Source: JAQWBS01 sp047975765 (GTDB lineage Bacteria > Pseudomonadota > Alphaproteobacteria > RF32 > CAG-239). From it: 64,000 bases of DNA. The stretch covers positions 21,916-85,915 of the forward strand of contig JBKEEF010000015.1 of assembly GCA_047975765.1 (NCBI GenBank), given 5' to 3'. The notes below the pieces were generated by a model, which was not told where the DNA came from, did no database searches, and was given only the letters and a program-made list of their open reading frames with translations. Position 1 is the first letter of the stretch. Each line of letters starts with the position of its first letter. Shown piece after piece: positions 1 to 7,983 of this stretch. Position numbers and translations under genes: made by a program.

Positions 1-196
1 AACCTTCTTTCATTTGAAGTTTGACTAAAACTTCCAAATCTTCATTTGGTTTGACGCAGTTTTTATCTGTGATGAGTTTGACCGTAACTCTATCTGTTGA
101 AACACTTTGCGAAACAGCAAAAGCATTCCTCCCTATAAGGCAAAGAACAAAAAGTAAAATACAAAAAAAGTTTTTTAAAATAGTATTATTCTTCAT
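1..196 (-). CDS. DsbD N-terminal-domain-like exported protein (partial, runs off left edge)
   Basis: Only the first 65 or so residues are present; the gene continues beyond base 1. The translation opens with a signal peptide (basic MKNNTILKN, hydrophobic core, A-F-A cleavage site). A segment follows (V-T-V-K-L-I-T-D ... V-K-P-N-E-D-L-E-V-L-V-K-L) that resembles the start of the periplasmic N-terminal domain of DsbD-type thiol:disulfide interchange proteins. That family passes electrons to periplasmic thiol proteins. The ATG lies inside the 3' end of the upstream phosphatidyltransferase gene (11-base overlap), so the two are probably translationally coupled. The catalytic part is outside the window, so the assignment rests on the N-terminal resemblance alone. 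Confidence 0.6.
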   Translation of the reverse strand, partial: MKNNTILKNFFCILLFVLCLIGRNAFAVSQSVSTDRVTVKLITDKNCVKPNEDLEVLVKLQMKEG

Positions 197-893
197 TTTT
201 CTGCAAGACGACAAAGTTGTAATATGCTTTGATGATAACACTTAAAGACTTAATTAAACATAAAATTCCAACCATGACTGCAATAAAAGAGAAAAAGCTA
301 GGAAAAAGACATGAAATTACGATAGCTGCAAAAACTTCATAACCTTGAATGACACCTTTTAAGTAGAAAGGCATTTCTTTTTCAGCTTTACTATTACCTT
401 TTTCAAAATTCTTATTGTCAATTAAGGCATAAGAAAGCATTGAACAAGAAACACAAAGAAGAGAAAATAAAAGGAATGATGCAGCAAGGACATTAAAGCC
501 ATTTTGAGCAAAAGCAAAACCAAAAATGACACCTGAATAAAAAATATAGTCAAAAAGTGTGTCTAAGAAAATTCCAAATTTAGTCACTTTCGAAATTCTT
601 GCAATAGCACCATCTAGGATATCAAAAAAGCGATTGATAAGGATACAAATGAGCGCATATCCATATTTTTTATAAGATAAAAAATTGATTGAGAACATTC
701 CAATAATGAAACCAAAAATCGTGATATGATTTGCTGTAATTCCGAGCTTATGGAGTCTCTTGGCAATTTGACTAATTGTCTTCTCAAAAAATTTTTTTAA
801 GATTTTTTTGAATCTGCTGAAAGACTTGAAAAACCTAATCTCTTTAAGCTTGTTTACAAAATTATTTGTTGTTGATTTTATCTCGTCATACAT
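186..893 (-). CDS. CDP-alcohol phosphatidyltransferase family membrane protein
   Basis: This family transfers a phosphatidyl (or related) group from a CDP-alcohol to an acceptor alcohol in phospholipid synthesis at the inner membrane. The 235-residue protein carries the family signature: D91-x2-D94-G-x2-A98-R99 followed by G107-x3-D111-x3-D115, the metal and CDP binding acidic residues. Several hydrophobic segments follow. The N-terminal ~45 residues are basic and probably cytosolic. A GGAG-like ribosome site precedes the ATG. The gene overlaps a DsbD-like gene downstream. The acceptor (glycerol phosphate, serine, inositol phosphate or other) cannot be told from sequence, so no symbol is given. 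Confidence 0.85.
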   Translation of the reverse strand: MYDEIKSTTNNFVNKLKEIRFFKSFSRFKKILKKFFEKTISQIAKRLHKLGITANHITIFGFIIGMFSINFLSYKKYGYALICILINRFFDILDGAIARISKVTKFGIFLDTLFDYIFYSGVIFGFAFAQNGFNVLAASFLLFSLLCVSCSMLSYALIDNKNFEKGNSKAEKEMPFYLKGVIQGYEVFAAIVISCLFPSFFSFIAVMVGILCLIKSLSVIIKAYYNFVVLQKNEE

Positions 894-986
894 ATTATAA
901 TCGCTCCAATGGAATTGATGGAAGATTTATTTATTATAAATAAATCAGATTAGTTTTAAAGAAAAAAACAACAACGGATTAATATT

Positions 987-2027
987 GTGAAGATTTTTAA
1001 TTATATTTTGATTGTTGCGATTGTCCTTGTTTTGGGGCTTATCGTTTTTACAAAGCACAAACCTTACCAAATTATCAAAGGTAAGACGATGGGAACGTAC
1101 TATAATGTAAAAATTCGAACAGACAATGAAGATAATTTGCTCAATAATGATATCTTGAAAGTCTTAGATTCTGTTGTGAATAAAATGTCTATGTTCGATT
1201 CAAATTCTGAAATTTCAAAAATAAACAATAACACAACAGGAGATTGGATTGAAGTTTCTCCTGAATTAGCAGAAGTTTTGAAAAAATCTGATGATGTTTA
1301 TAAAAAAAGCAATGGTGGTTTTGATCCAACTGTTGGAAAACTAGTTAATCTTTGGGGCTTTGGGACATCAAAAACTGCTAAAATTCCTGATCAAGCAGAA
1401 ATTAAAGAAGTTCTCAAGTATACTGGTTTTAATAAACTCAAGTTTTCGAATGATTATACGAAAATCAAAAAGACAGACCCACAAATTTATATTGATTTAT
1501 CAGCAATTGCTAAAGGCTATGGTGTTGATAAAGTTGCAGAATTGCTTATTTCTAAAGGTTATGAAGATTTTGTGGTTGAAATTGGTGGTGAAGTACGTGC
1601 TCAAGGAATGAAAAGCAGCGATAAATCTTGGATTATTGGTGTGATGCGTCCACTTAAAGGAAAGTTTGAAAATGAATATGTTTTGAAACTGAATAACTAT
1701 TCAGTGGCAACTTCTGGTGATTATCGCAACTATTACGACGTTGACGGAAACACTTTTTCACATACAATCAATTCCCGAACAGGTTATCCTATCAAAAATA
1801 ATGTTGCCTCTGTGACTGTTTTTAGAAAAAGTTGCATGGAAGCAGATGCTTTAGCAACAGCAATTATTTCAATGGATCCTGAAAAGGCAATTGCTTTTGC
1901 AAATGAAAGAGGCATTATCACGATTCTTTTTGTCAGAAAATCTGATGACAATTTCAAAATTATGATGTCTGAGAAAGCTAAAACTTATATTGCCCAAAAT
2001 GAACTTAAACAGGTGCAAAAAGAATGA
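987..2027 (+). CDS. apbE: ApbE-family FMN transferase
   Basis: ApbE attaches FMN covalently to a threonine of RnfG/RnfD or NqrB/NqrC subunits outside the cytoplasmic membrane, using FAD and Mg2+. The 346-residue protein has one N-terminal membrane anchor (about residues 4-22) without a lipobox cysteine. Family motifs are present: G-K-T-M-G-T-Y-Y near residue 33, DLSAIAKGYGVD in the middle, SHTINSRTGYP, and the metal-site segment EADALATA near the end. The start is GTG with a GGA eight bases upstream. It is the first gene of the rnf operon and overlaps rnfC by four bases (ATGA), so it is presumably the dedicated flavinylation enzyme for the RnfD and RnfG encoded just downstream. Confidence 0.9.
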   Translation: MKIFNYILIVAIVLVLGLIVFTKHKPYQIIKGKTMGTYYNVKIRTDNEDNLLNNDILKVLDSVVNKMSMFDSNSEISKINNNTTGDWIEVSPELAEVLKKSDDVYKKSNGGFDPTVGKLVNLWGFGTSKTAKIPDQAEIKEVLKYTGFNKLKFSNDYTKIKKTDPQIYIDLSAIAKGYGVDKVAELLISKGYEDFVVEIGGEVRAQGMKSSDKSWIIGVMRPLKGKFENEYVLKLNNYSVATSGDYRNYYDVDGNTFSHTINSRTGYPIKNNVASVTVFRKSCMEADALATAIISMDPEKAIAFANERGIITILFVRKSDDNFKIMMSEKAKTYIAQNELKQVQKE

Positions 2028-3295
2028 GATTTGAAATTACTGGAATTAAACTTAATAAACATAAGCTTTCAAGCAATGAAGCAATCAGAGATATAGGTCT
2101 TCCAAAAGTTGTTCATCTCCCTTTGAAAAAACATATTGGACACCCAGCTTCTCCCGTAGTTAATGTTGGTGATAAAGTCAAAATAGGAACACTTGTTGCT
2201 CAAGCAAACAATAGTATTTCCGCAAATGTTCATTCTTCTGTGGCAGGTAAAGTTTCTAAAATTGATGAATCATATATTTCTGTTGATGTTGCTAAAGATG
2301 AATATGAAGATTTTATTGATACATCTGATGAATTAATCACAGAAATTCCACAAAATAAAACAGAAATCCTTGAAAAAATTAGAAGTGCAGGAATTGTTGG
2401 AATGGGTGGAGCTGGTTTTCCAACAGATATCAAATTGACGATTCCAGAAGGCAAAGAAATTAAATGTCTTATCATCAATGGCATTGAATGTGAGCCATAT
2501 TTTACCAGTGATGAAAGAATAATGCTTGAAAAAGCTGAAGAGATTGTTATCGGAGCAAGAATTATTAATCGCATTTTGGGAATTCAGAATGCAATTATCG
2601 CTATTGATGAGAATAAGAAGAAAGCTTTTGATGTCTTAAACACAATCACCAAAAGATATATTGGTGTTAATGTTGTCATGTTGAAGACAAAATATCCTCA
2701 AGGCGCGGAAAAAATGCTCATTGAAGCAGTTTCAGGTCAAGAAGTTCCTTCAGGAAAACTTCCCGCAGATATTGGCTATGTTGTACAAAATTCGGGAACT
2801 GTTTTTTCAATTTATGAAGCAGTTATGAAAAACAAACCTCTTTATGAAAGAGTTGTGACTGTTTCTGGAACAGCTATTGTAAAGCCTAGAAATTATATGG
2901 CTAGAGTTGGAACACCTCTTTCTTTTATTATTGAGAAACTCAAAATTGAAATGAACGATGTGGAAGAAGTGATACTTGGTGGCCCAATGATGGGAACAGA
3001 TGTTGATGATTTTTCTTTACCTTTGAGTAAAGTTGATGCTGGTGTTTTGTTTATGAAAAATGCAAAACCTGAAACAGAAGAAAGTGTATGTATCCGTTGC
3101 AATAAATGTGCTCAGCATTGTCCAGTTTCTTTGCAACCATTTGCACTTGCAAGTTCATTTAAAAATGGTGATAAACCAAATTTATATAAGTTGAGAGCAC
3201 TCGATTGTATCAACTGTGGTATTTGTTCTTATGTCTGTCCGGCTAAAATTCCGCTCTTAGACTATATTAAACAAGCAAAAAATGAGATAAGGTAA
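2024..3295 (+). CDS. rnfC: Rnf complex subunit RnfC
   Basis: RnfC is the cytosolic NADH/FMN-binding and iron-sulfur subunit of the ion-translocating ferredoxin:NAD+ oxidoreductase. The 423-residue protein has an N-terminal barrel-sandwich region (H-I-G-x-P-A, V-x-V-G-D-x-V), a flavin/nucleotide loop GMGGAGFPT near residue 125, and two C-terminal 4Fe-4S motifs, CIRCNKCAQHCP and CINCGICSYVCP. The length is close to normal for a compact RnfC without the long C-terminal extension seen in some Proteobacteria. It lies between apbE and rnfD. Canonical operons have rnfB directly upstream of rnfC; here that place is taken by apbE and no rnfB is seen in the window. Confidence 0.92.
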   Translation: MRFEITGIKLNKHKLSSNEAIRDIGLPKVVHLPLKKHIGHPASPVVNVGDKVKIGTLVAQANNSISANVHSSVAGKVSKIDESYISVDVAKDEYEDFIDTSDELITEIPQNKTEILEKIRSAGIVGMGGAGFPTDIKLTIPEGKEIKCLIINGIECEPYFTSDERIMLEKAEEIVIGARIINRILGIQNAIIAIDENKKKAFDVLNTITKRYIGVNVVMLKTKYPQGAEKMLIEAVSGQEVPSGKLPADIGYVVQNSGTVFSIYEAVMKNKPLYERVVTVSGTAIVKPRNYMARVGTPLSFIIEKLKIEMNDVEEVILGGPMMGTDVDDFSLPLSKVDAGVLFMKNAKPETEESVCIRCNKCAQHCPVSLQPFALASSFKNGDKPNLYKLRALDCINCGICSYVCPAKIPLLDYIKQAKNEIR

Positions 3296-3301
3296 AAAAA
3301 T

Positions 3302-4306
3302 ATGTTCAAAAAATCTACGACTCCGCATATTTTAGCAAAAAATACGACTCAATCTATTATGTTTGATGTCATTTTAGCGTTGTTTCCAGCTCTGATTGTT
3401 TCAGTGATGTTTTTTGGTCTGAAAGCGATTTTGATTTTAACTACATCAGTAGCATCTTGCCTTTTGTTTGAGTATCTTTGTGGAAAATATTGGCTTCACA
3501 CACCTAAAAATACAACCAAAGACCTTTCTGCTGTTATCACGGCTTTGTTGTTGGCTTGTTCTTTACCAAGCAATTTACCACTTATTTTTGTGGTTTTTGG
3601 TGCATTTGTTTCTATTGTCGTGACTAAGATGTCTTTTGGTGGTCTAGGAATGAATGTTTTTAACCCCGCACTCATGGGGCGAGTGTTTCTCTTCTTGTCT
3701 TTTCCTGTTTATATGACTTCTTGGCCAAAACCAAAGTTTTTGGACTTTTTACATGAAGATGTTTCTACAGGGGCAACAACTCTAGAACTTATTAAATATT
3801 CAGATGCTTCAACATCTGCAACAAGATTAAATAATGATGACTACTTGAGTAATATTCCAGATTATTTTGATATGATAACAGGTTATATTTCAGGAAGTTT
3901 GGGAGAAGTTTCGGCAATTGCACTGCTTTTAGGGCTTCTCTATTTGCTTCATAAAAACATTATAACTTGGCATATTCCATTCTTCTATATTTTGACAGTT
4001 TTTGTATCTGTTTATATTGTTTCACTGTTCTTTGATGAACCAACAAAATATAATGCACTTACACATGTTCTTTCTGGAGGGCTTTTGTTAGGGGCAATTT
4101 TTATGGCGACTGACTATGTAACTTCTCCAATGTCAGACAAAGGCAAAATTATTTTTGCAATTGGTTGTGGTCTTTTGACTGTTTTGATTCGATTGACAAC
4201 AGTTTATGGAGAAGGGGTTTCTTTTGCGATTTTGATTATGAATGCTTTTGTGCCATTTATTGATAAGATTACAGTGCCGAAAATTTATGGAACGGGAGGC
4301 AAATAG
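3302..4306 (+). CDS. rnfD: Rnf complex subunit RnfD (covalent-FMN membrane subunit)
   Basis: RnfD is an integral membrane subunit carrying covalently bound FMN and is homologous to NqrB. The 334-residue protein has about eight to ten hydrophobic segments. A flavinylation-type motif S155-T-G-A-T-T sits in an extracytosolic loop (Thr159 is the likely FMN attachment site). The segment NVFNPALMGR near residue 118 is typical of NqrB/RnfD. It starts six bases after rnfC and abuts rnfG directly, so it belongs to the same transcript. All features needed for the flavin cofactor appear intact, unlike the Fe-S sites of the later subunits. Confidence 0.9.
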   Translation: MFKKSTTPHILAKNTTQSIMFDVILALFPALIVSVMFFGLKAILILTTSVASCLLFEYLCGKYWLHTPKNTTKDLSAVITALLLACSLPSNLPLIFVVFGAFVSIVVTKMSFGGLGMNVFNPALMGRVFLFLSFPVYMTSWPKPKFLDFLHEDVSTGATTLELIKYSDASTSATRLNNDDYLSNIPDYFDMITGYISGSLGEVSAIALLLGLLYLLHKNIITWHIPFFYILTVFVSVYIVSLFFDEPTKYNALTHVLSGGLLLGAIFMATDYVTSPMSDKGKIIFAIGCGLLTVLIRLTTVYGEGVSFAILIMNAFVPFIDKITVPKIYGTGGK

Positions 4307-4885
4307 ATGGCTGGAAAAAACTTGAAAAAAAATATACTATTTGTTGCTGGGTTGGTTATTGGAGCTGTTGCTCTCCTTATCCTTTTTCATTTTGGAACAA
4401 CAAAATATCTTGCTGAAAAAGAAAAAGAAAGAAAACTGGAGCTTATTACAAGTGTAATTGATGCCGATTTTGATGAAAACCCAATCGATAATATGACCCT
4501 TATCAACACAGCTGATGGCAAAGAAAAGTTAGAGCTTTATCCTATTAGAAAAGATGGCATGATAACTTCTGTTGTAGTCAGAGTTGGAAATCCTCGTGGC
4601 TATGGTGGCTATTTGGAGCTTTTAGTAGGTTTCCATACAGATGGTACAATTAGTAAATATAAAGTCATTACACACAATGAAACCATTGGTTTAGGTAGTA
4701 AAATTACTCAAGAACCATTTGCACAGCAATTTGAATATGTTAATCCAGAAATGATGAATTTTAAGGTTAAAAAAGATGGTGGTGATTTGGATGCAATTAC
4801 TTCTGCAACAATTAGCTCGCGTGCAGTCATTGATGCTATTCAAAAAGCTTTTGATGCTTATCAAAGATTTATAGCAGGTGAATAA
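4307..4885 (+). CDS. rnfG: Rnf complex subunit RnfG (periplasmic FMN-binding subunit)
   Basis: RnfG is a membrane-anchored periplasmic subunit with covalent FMN. The 192-residue protein has one N-terminal transmembrane helix (about 10-30) and an FMN-binding domain with V-G-F-H-T-D-G near residue 107. The flavinylation region is D162-A-I-T-S-A-T168, followed by I-S-S-R-A-V. The usual motif is [ST]-G-A-T; here the glycine is replaced by serine while the attachment threonine is kept. This is a small deviation that should be tolerable but is worth noting. The gene begins one base after the rnfD stop. ApbE from the first gene of the operon would load the flavin. Confidence 0.9.
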   Translation: MAGKNLKKNILFVAGLVIGAVALLILFHFGTTKYLAEKEKERKLELITSVIDADFDENPIDNMTLINTADGKEKLELYPIRKDGMITSVVVRVGNPRGYGGYLELLVGFHTDGTISKYKVITHNETIGLGSKITQEPFAQQFEYVNPEMMNFKVKKDGGDLDAITSATISSRAVIDAIQKAFDAYQRFIAGE

Positions 4886-4886
4886 G

Positions 4887-5468
4887 ATGAATAAAAATAA
4901 TTTTGCAAATAAAATAAAAGAAAACTATCTGAACATCTATCTTCTTGCAGTTGTTCCTGTCTTAGGGAGTTCTTTGACTTTATTGAGTGCTTTAGCAATG
5001 GCAATTATTCTTGGTGTGGTCTTGTTTTTTTCTAACTTAATTATTTTCAGTTTGAAAAATAAAATAGATGAAAAATTTGAAATGCCAGTGTTTGTTGTTG
5101 TCTCAGCTTTTGTAGTGACTCTTGTTTCTATGTTGCTTCAATTGCTCAATCTCAATTTATATGATAGTCTCAAGACTTATCTTCCGATGATTGTTTTTTC
5201 TTGTATTATTTTCAAAAGTTTTGAAGAAACAATGGATTCTAACCTCAAACAAACAGTTGATAGTGTCTTATATCAACTTGTTGTTTTAATTGCTCTGATG
5301 GCATTTATTGGAACATTTAGAGAGTTTTTTGGTTTGGGTGAAATTTTAGGATATAAAATTATCGATTATGGTATCCCTAAGATTCTTGTTTTGCAAACAC
5401 CAGCAGGAGCTTTTTTCTTGCTCTCATTCGTTGCTTTTGCATCAAACTGGGTTAGGGGAGAAAAATAA
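4887..5468 (+). CDS. rnfE: Divergent Rnf subunit RnfE (NqrD-like)
   Basis: RnfE and RnfA are paired membrane proteins that in characterised Rnf/NQR complexes hold a 2Fe-2S cluster between them through two half-helix cysteines each. This 193-residue protein has about six hydrophobic segments and matches the family in its opening (NIYLLAVVPVLG against the usual L-x-G-L-C-P-L-L-A). The first ligand cysteine is replaced by valine. The second region, L-P-M-I-V-F-S-C-I-I, keeps one cysteine, the only Cys in the protein. I chose the ATG at 4887 because AGGTGA lies six bases upstream; a GTG nine bases earlier is the alternative. It sits between rnfG and rnfA. Confidence 0.8.
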   Translation: MNKNNFANKIKENYLNIYLLAVVPVLGSSLTLLSALAMAIILGVVLFFSNLIIFSLKNKIDEKFEMPVFVVVSAFVVTLVSMLLQLLNLNLYDSLKTYLPMIVFSCIIFKSFEETMDSNLKQTVDSVLYQLVVLIALMAFIGTFREFFGLGEILGYKIIDYGIPKILVLQTPAGAFFLLSFVAFASNWVRGEK

Positions 5469-6040
5469 TGATAACTTTCATAACAATTGTACTTGTTCAG
5501 AATATCTTGCTTTTCCACTTTTTTGGGACAGATTTGATCTTTGATAAGAGAATGAAAACTGCTTCATCAACAATGGTTTTGATTGCTTCTTTCTTTGTGG
5601 TTTTTATTATTTCTATATTAAATTGGGTAGGTTATAATTATTTTCTCAAGCCATATCATATTGAATATATGACGGTTTTTGTATTTGCAATCAACCTGAT
5701 CATTTCAGCTCTGTTGGTCGATTTTGTCTTCAAAAAGTTTATCAATTTTTTGCATGAAACATTTCAAGAACTTATCTTTGTAATATCTTATAGTACTCTA
5801 ATCTTTGGTGTTTCTTTAGTGACAATTGAAATTTCTAAAACATTGTCTTCTTATATTTTGACAAATGTACTCAATGTGTTAGGGTTTGTATTGGTTTATT
5901 ATCTCATTTTCACAATTCGTGAAAAAATTGAGTATAATAAATTTCCTAAATATGTTTATCCAGTTCCAATTCTTTTTGTTCTGCTTGGAATTCTTTCTAT
6001 GGCATTCAAAGGTTTGGCAAATGCTTTTTACAATTTCTAA
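5468..6040 (+). CDS. rnfA: Divergent, cysteine-free RnfA-like subunit
   Basis: The 190-residue protein has about six membrane segments. It occupies the RnfA position as the last gene of the operon, with its ATG overlapping the rnfE stop (TAATG). The opening V-L-V-Q-N-I-L-L-F-H-F-F-G-T-D aligns with the RnfA pattern V-N-N-F-V-L-x-x-F-L-G-L-C. Where RnfA has its first cluster cysteine (GLCPF), this protein has G-T-D-L-I-F. Where RnfA has T-N-C-A-x-x-G, it has S-Y-S-T-L-I-F-G. There is no cysteine anywhere in the protein, so the classical intramembrane 2Fe-2S cluster cannot be formed in the known way. An intrinsic terminator follows. Confidence 0.75.
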   Translation: MITFITIVLVQNILLFHFFGTDLIFDKRMKTASSTMVLIASFFVVFIISILNWVGYNYFLKPYHIEYMTVFVFAINLIISALLVDFVFKKFINFLHETFQELIFVISYSTLIFGVSLVTIEISKTLSSYILTNVLNVLGFVLVYYLIFTIREKIEYNKFPKYVYPVPILFVLLGILSMAFKGLANAFYNF

Positions 6041-6047
6041 ACTAAAA

Positions 6048-6078
6048 AAAGACTTTATCATTAGATAAAGTCTTTTTC
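6048..6078 (+). terminator. Intrinsic terminator of the rnf operon
   Basis: A perfect 12-bp stem, AAAGACTTTATC with GATAAAGTCTTT, has an ATTA loop and a T-rich tail. It begins seven bases after the rnfA stop codon. The arms are A/T rich at the base, so the hairpin could also serve the convergent small gene on the other strand. Confidence 0.85.
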
Positions 6079-6090
6079 TTTTGGCATAAC

Positions 6091-6393
6091 TCAAACAAGA
6101 ATGCGCCATATATGAAGTTGACTCACATAAGGAATTTCTTTGTTTGTTGCAAGTTCTTTGCATGCTCGGCTTCCACGTCGTAAGATAAACAAACGACAGT
6201 TTGGGTTGTGCTCTTGGCAGTGCATACAAAATTTTTCTTTTGCATCTTTGAGGTCTTTTTCAGACAAACTTTGCTCAGCGTGTTGGAGTGATAAATCAGT
6301 TCCTTGGTTGAGTTTTAAGTTTTCAATTTTATCAAAATTGTTTGCATTGTAAAAAGAATCTTCAAAATCAATAACTTGAGTTAAATTTTTCAT
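6091..6393 (-). CDS. Hypothetical Cys-rich small protein behind a Fur-like box
   Basis: The 100-residue soluble protein was not recognised. Its N-terminal half is acidic. The C-terminal half carries C-M-H-C-Q-E-H-N-P-N-C and a further Cys about 12 residues later, a pattern that could bind zinc or iron. No signal peptide or membrane segment is visible. No clear Shine-Dalgarno sequence precedes the ATG. A 15-bp Fur-like palindrome lies about 20 bases upstream of the start, so the gene may be iron regulated. It is convergent with the rnf operon, sharing the terminator hairpin region. Composition is protein-like throughout, which favours a real gene over the opposite-strand reading. Confidence 0.55.
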   Translation of the reverse strand: MKNLTQVIDFEDSFYNANNFDKIENLKLNQGTDLSLQHAEQSLSEKDLKDAKEKFCMHCQEHNPNCRLFILRRGSRACKELATNKEIPYVSQLHIWRILV

Positions 6394-6412
6394 AAAATAA
6401 TTTTTAATACAT

Positions 6413-6427
6413 TAATAATTGTTATCA
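6413..6427. promoter_or_regulatory. Putative Fur box
   Basis: TAATAATTGTTATCA matches the 7-1-7 Fur consensus TGATAATNATTATCA at 12 of 14 defined positions. It lies between divergent genes, about 20 bases upstream of the Cys-rich gene on the minus strand and about 130 bases upstream of the small membrane protein gene on the plus strand. Confidence 0.45.
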
Positions 6428-6556
6428 TTAAAGGTGATTATAAGCAGTTTTGGACAAAAGTAAAGGAATAAATATCAAAATTTAACTTTCAAATTAAGTC
6501 AAAATTAAATAATATGTCGCAATATCTAACAAATAAACTTAAATAGGGTGAACTAT

Positions 6557-6898
6557 ATGAAAAAGAGAAGAAGTTATCTGACCATTTTAACTGCAATTGG
6601 TTTGATTTTTTTGTTTGGTGTGATTTTTAATTCTCGCACAATTAAAGAATTTTATGTGGCAATCTTGGCACAGATGAGTGTGATTTGGGTGTTGGCACCA
6701 GCAGCTCTTGTTGCTTTTATTTTCATTGATAATAAAAATTATTGGATGATTGTCCTAGGTTGTGCTGTCTTTGTAGCCTTTGCTGTTCAGGTTTATATTG
6801 GCAATGGCTTTCCTATGATGTTGATTTTAGCTCGAGCATGTGCCTTTGTAGGAATTGTCTTCCTGATGAATTTGACCAAAGTCTTTATGAGTAAATAA
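6557..6898 (+). CDS. Small integral membrane protein, unknown function
   Basis: The protein has about 113 residues. A basic start (M-K-K-R-R-S) is followed by about four closely packed hydrophobic segments, and there is almost no soluble domain. I do not recognise a family. The ATG at 6557 is preferred because AGGGTGA sits about five bases upstream; a GTG at 6548 would put the start inside that ribosome site. The gene stands alone, ends just before a strong bidirectional terminator, and is convergent with the TerC gene. An upstream Fur-like box may or may not act on it. Confidence 0.7.
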   Translation: MKKRRSYLTILTAIGLIFLFGVIFNSRTIKEFYVAILAQMSVIWVLAPAALVAFIFIDNKNYWMIVLGCAVFVAFAVQVYIGNGFPMMLILARACAFVGIVFLMNLTKVFMSK

Positions 6899-6899
6899 A

Positions 6900-6929
6900 A
6901 AAAAGCCTCTCAGTTGAGAGGCTTTTTTT
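6900..6929. terminator. Bidirectional intrinsic terminator
   Basis: The hairpin AAAAGCCTCTC / GAGAGGCTTTT has an AGTT loop, a T run on the plus strand and an A run on the minus strand. It sits between two convergent genes, ending about ten bases before the TerC stop codon. The same GCCTCTC stem recurs at 43576. Confidence 0.9.
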
Positions 6930-6937
6930 GACTTTAT

Positions 6938-7885
6938 TTATACTTTTCTGGTCTTGAAAAGGGAGATGAAAACGCCCAAGAAAAGAAGAGAGAAAGTAAC
7001 AGTTAGAGATGCTGCTGCAGAAACCTCAAACCCAAGCAGTGGTGCAAATATTTTGCATCCAATGAAGATGAGTATGATTGCCAAAGCATGTTGTAGATAT
7101 GAAAATCTGTTCACAGCGGCTGCTAATAAGAAATACATTGAACGCAAGCCCAAGATAGCAAAAATGTTGCTTGTATAGACAATAAAGCGGTCTTGAGTAA
7201 TCAAAAAGATAGCAGGGATACTGTCAACAGCAAAAATAACATCCATCAATTCAATAAAAACTAAAGCAAAGAAAAGTGGTGTGATATATAGTTTATGATC
7301 TTTTTTTACAAAAAAGTGTTCACCTTCAATATTAGGTGTGATTCTAAATCTTTTTTGTAAGAATTTATAGATTTTTCCATCTTTGAAATCTTGCTCATCA
7401 TCTTCTTTTGAAACCAAAATTTTAACGCCTGTGAAGATGAGGAAAACTGAAAAGAGATATAAAATATCATGGAATTTTTCAACTAAAGCTGCTCCAATGA
7501 AAATCATAATTGCACGCATAATTACCGCACCTAGAATTCCCCAGAACAGTACACGGTGTTGATATTTTGTCGGAATAGCAAGGCTTGTGAAAATGAGAGA
7601 GATAACAAAAATATTATCCATTGAAAGGCTGAGTTCAACAAGATAGCCAGTATAGTAAAGCATTCCATTGTCTATGCCTTGTTCATAAATGACAAAGAGA
7701 CCAAAAAGAAGTGCAACTGAAATATAGCTGATACAAATTTTGATAACACTTTTGATACAAGGTTCTTCATCTTTTTTGTGAAAAACGAAAAGGTCTAGAT
7801 AGAGCATCGTCACAACAACAGCAATAAAGCTAGCCCACATCCATTCAACAGGAAGGTGGTAATGATTGTTTAAAAAGTCGTTCAT
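6938..7885 (-). CDS. TerC/Alx-family integral membrane protein
   Basis: TerC/Alx proteins are inner-membrane proteins linked to manganese export or metal homeostasis in several bacteria. The 315-residue protein has about eight or nine transmembrane segments. It carries the two family hallmarks, L-S-L-S-M-D-N-I-F-V near residue 87 and M-D-V-I-F-A-V-D-S-I-P-A near residue 215, whose acidic residues lie in membrane helices. The length is usual for the Alx-type branch. It is a single-gene unit with no companion tellurite-resistance genes, so metal homeostasis is the more likely role. A PRE-element riboswitch was not recognised upstream. Confidence 0.85.
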   Translation of the reverse strand: MNDFLNNHYHLPVEWMWASFIAVVVTMLYLDLFVFHKKDEEPCIKSVIKICISYISVALLFGLFVIYEQGIDNGMLYYTGYLVELSLSMDNIFVISLIFTSLAIPTKYQHRVLFWGILGAVIMRAIMIFIGAALVEKFHDILYLFSVFLIFTGVKILVSKEDDEQDFKDGKIYKFLQKRFRITPNIEGEHFFVKKDHKLYITPLFFALVFIELMDVIFAVDSIPAIFLITQDRFIVYTSNIFAILGLRSMYFLLAAAVNRFSYLQHALAIILIFIGCKIFAPLLGFEVSAAASLTVTFSLLFLGVFISLFKTRKV

Positions 7886-7983
7886 TATTTTTCCAATAAG
7901 TTAAATTAATCCTGTATTGATTTGTAGGATATGTTATAGTCTCCGTCAAGGGAATTCATGTTCTTATAAAGGGGATTTTACAG

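Noticed and set aside
21..245. Plus-strand open frame at the left edge
   Set aside because: The opposite strand encodes a signal peptide and DsbD-like start coupled to the upstream gene; the plus reading has no ribosome site or family match.
2024..6040. Na+-translocating NADH:quinone reductase (nqr) operon
   Set aside because: RnfC with two 4Fe-4S motifs is present and NqrA and NqrF are absent, so the set is Rnf-type despite the missing rnfB.
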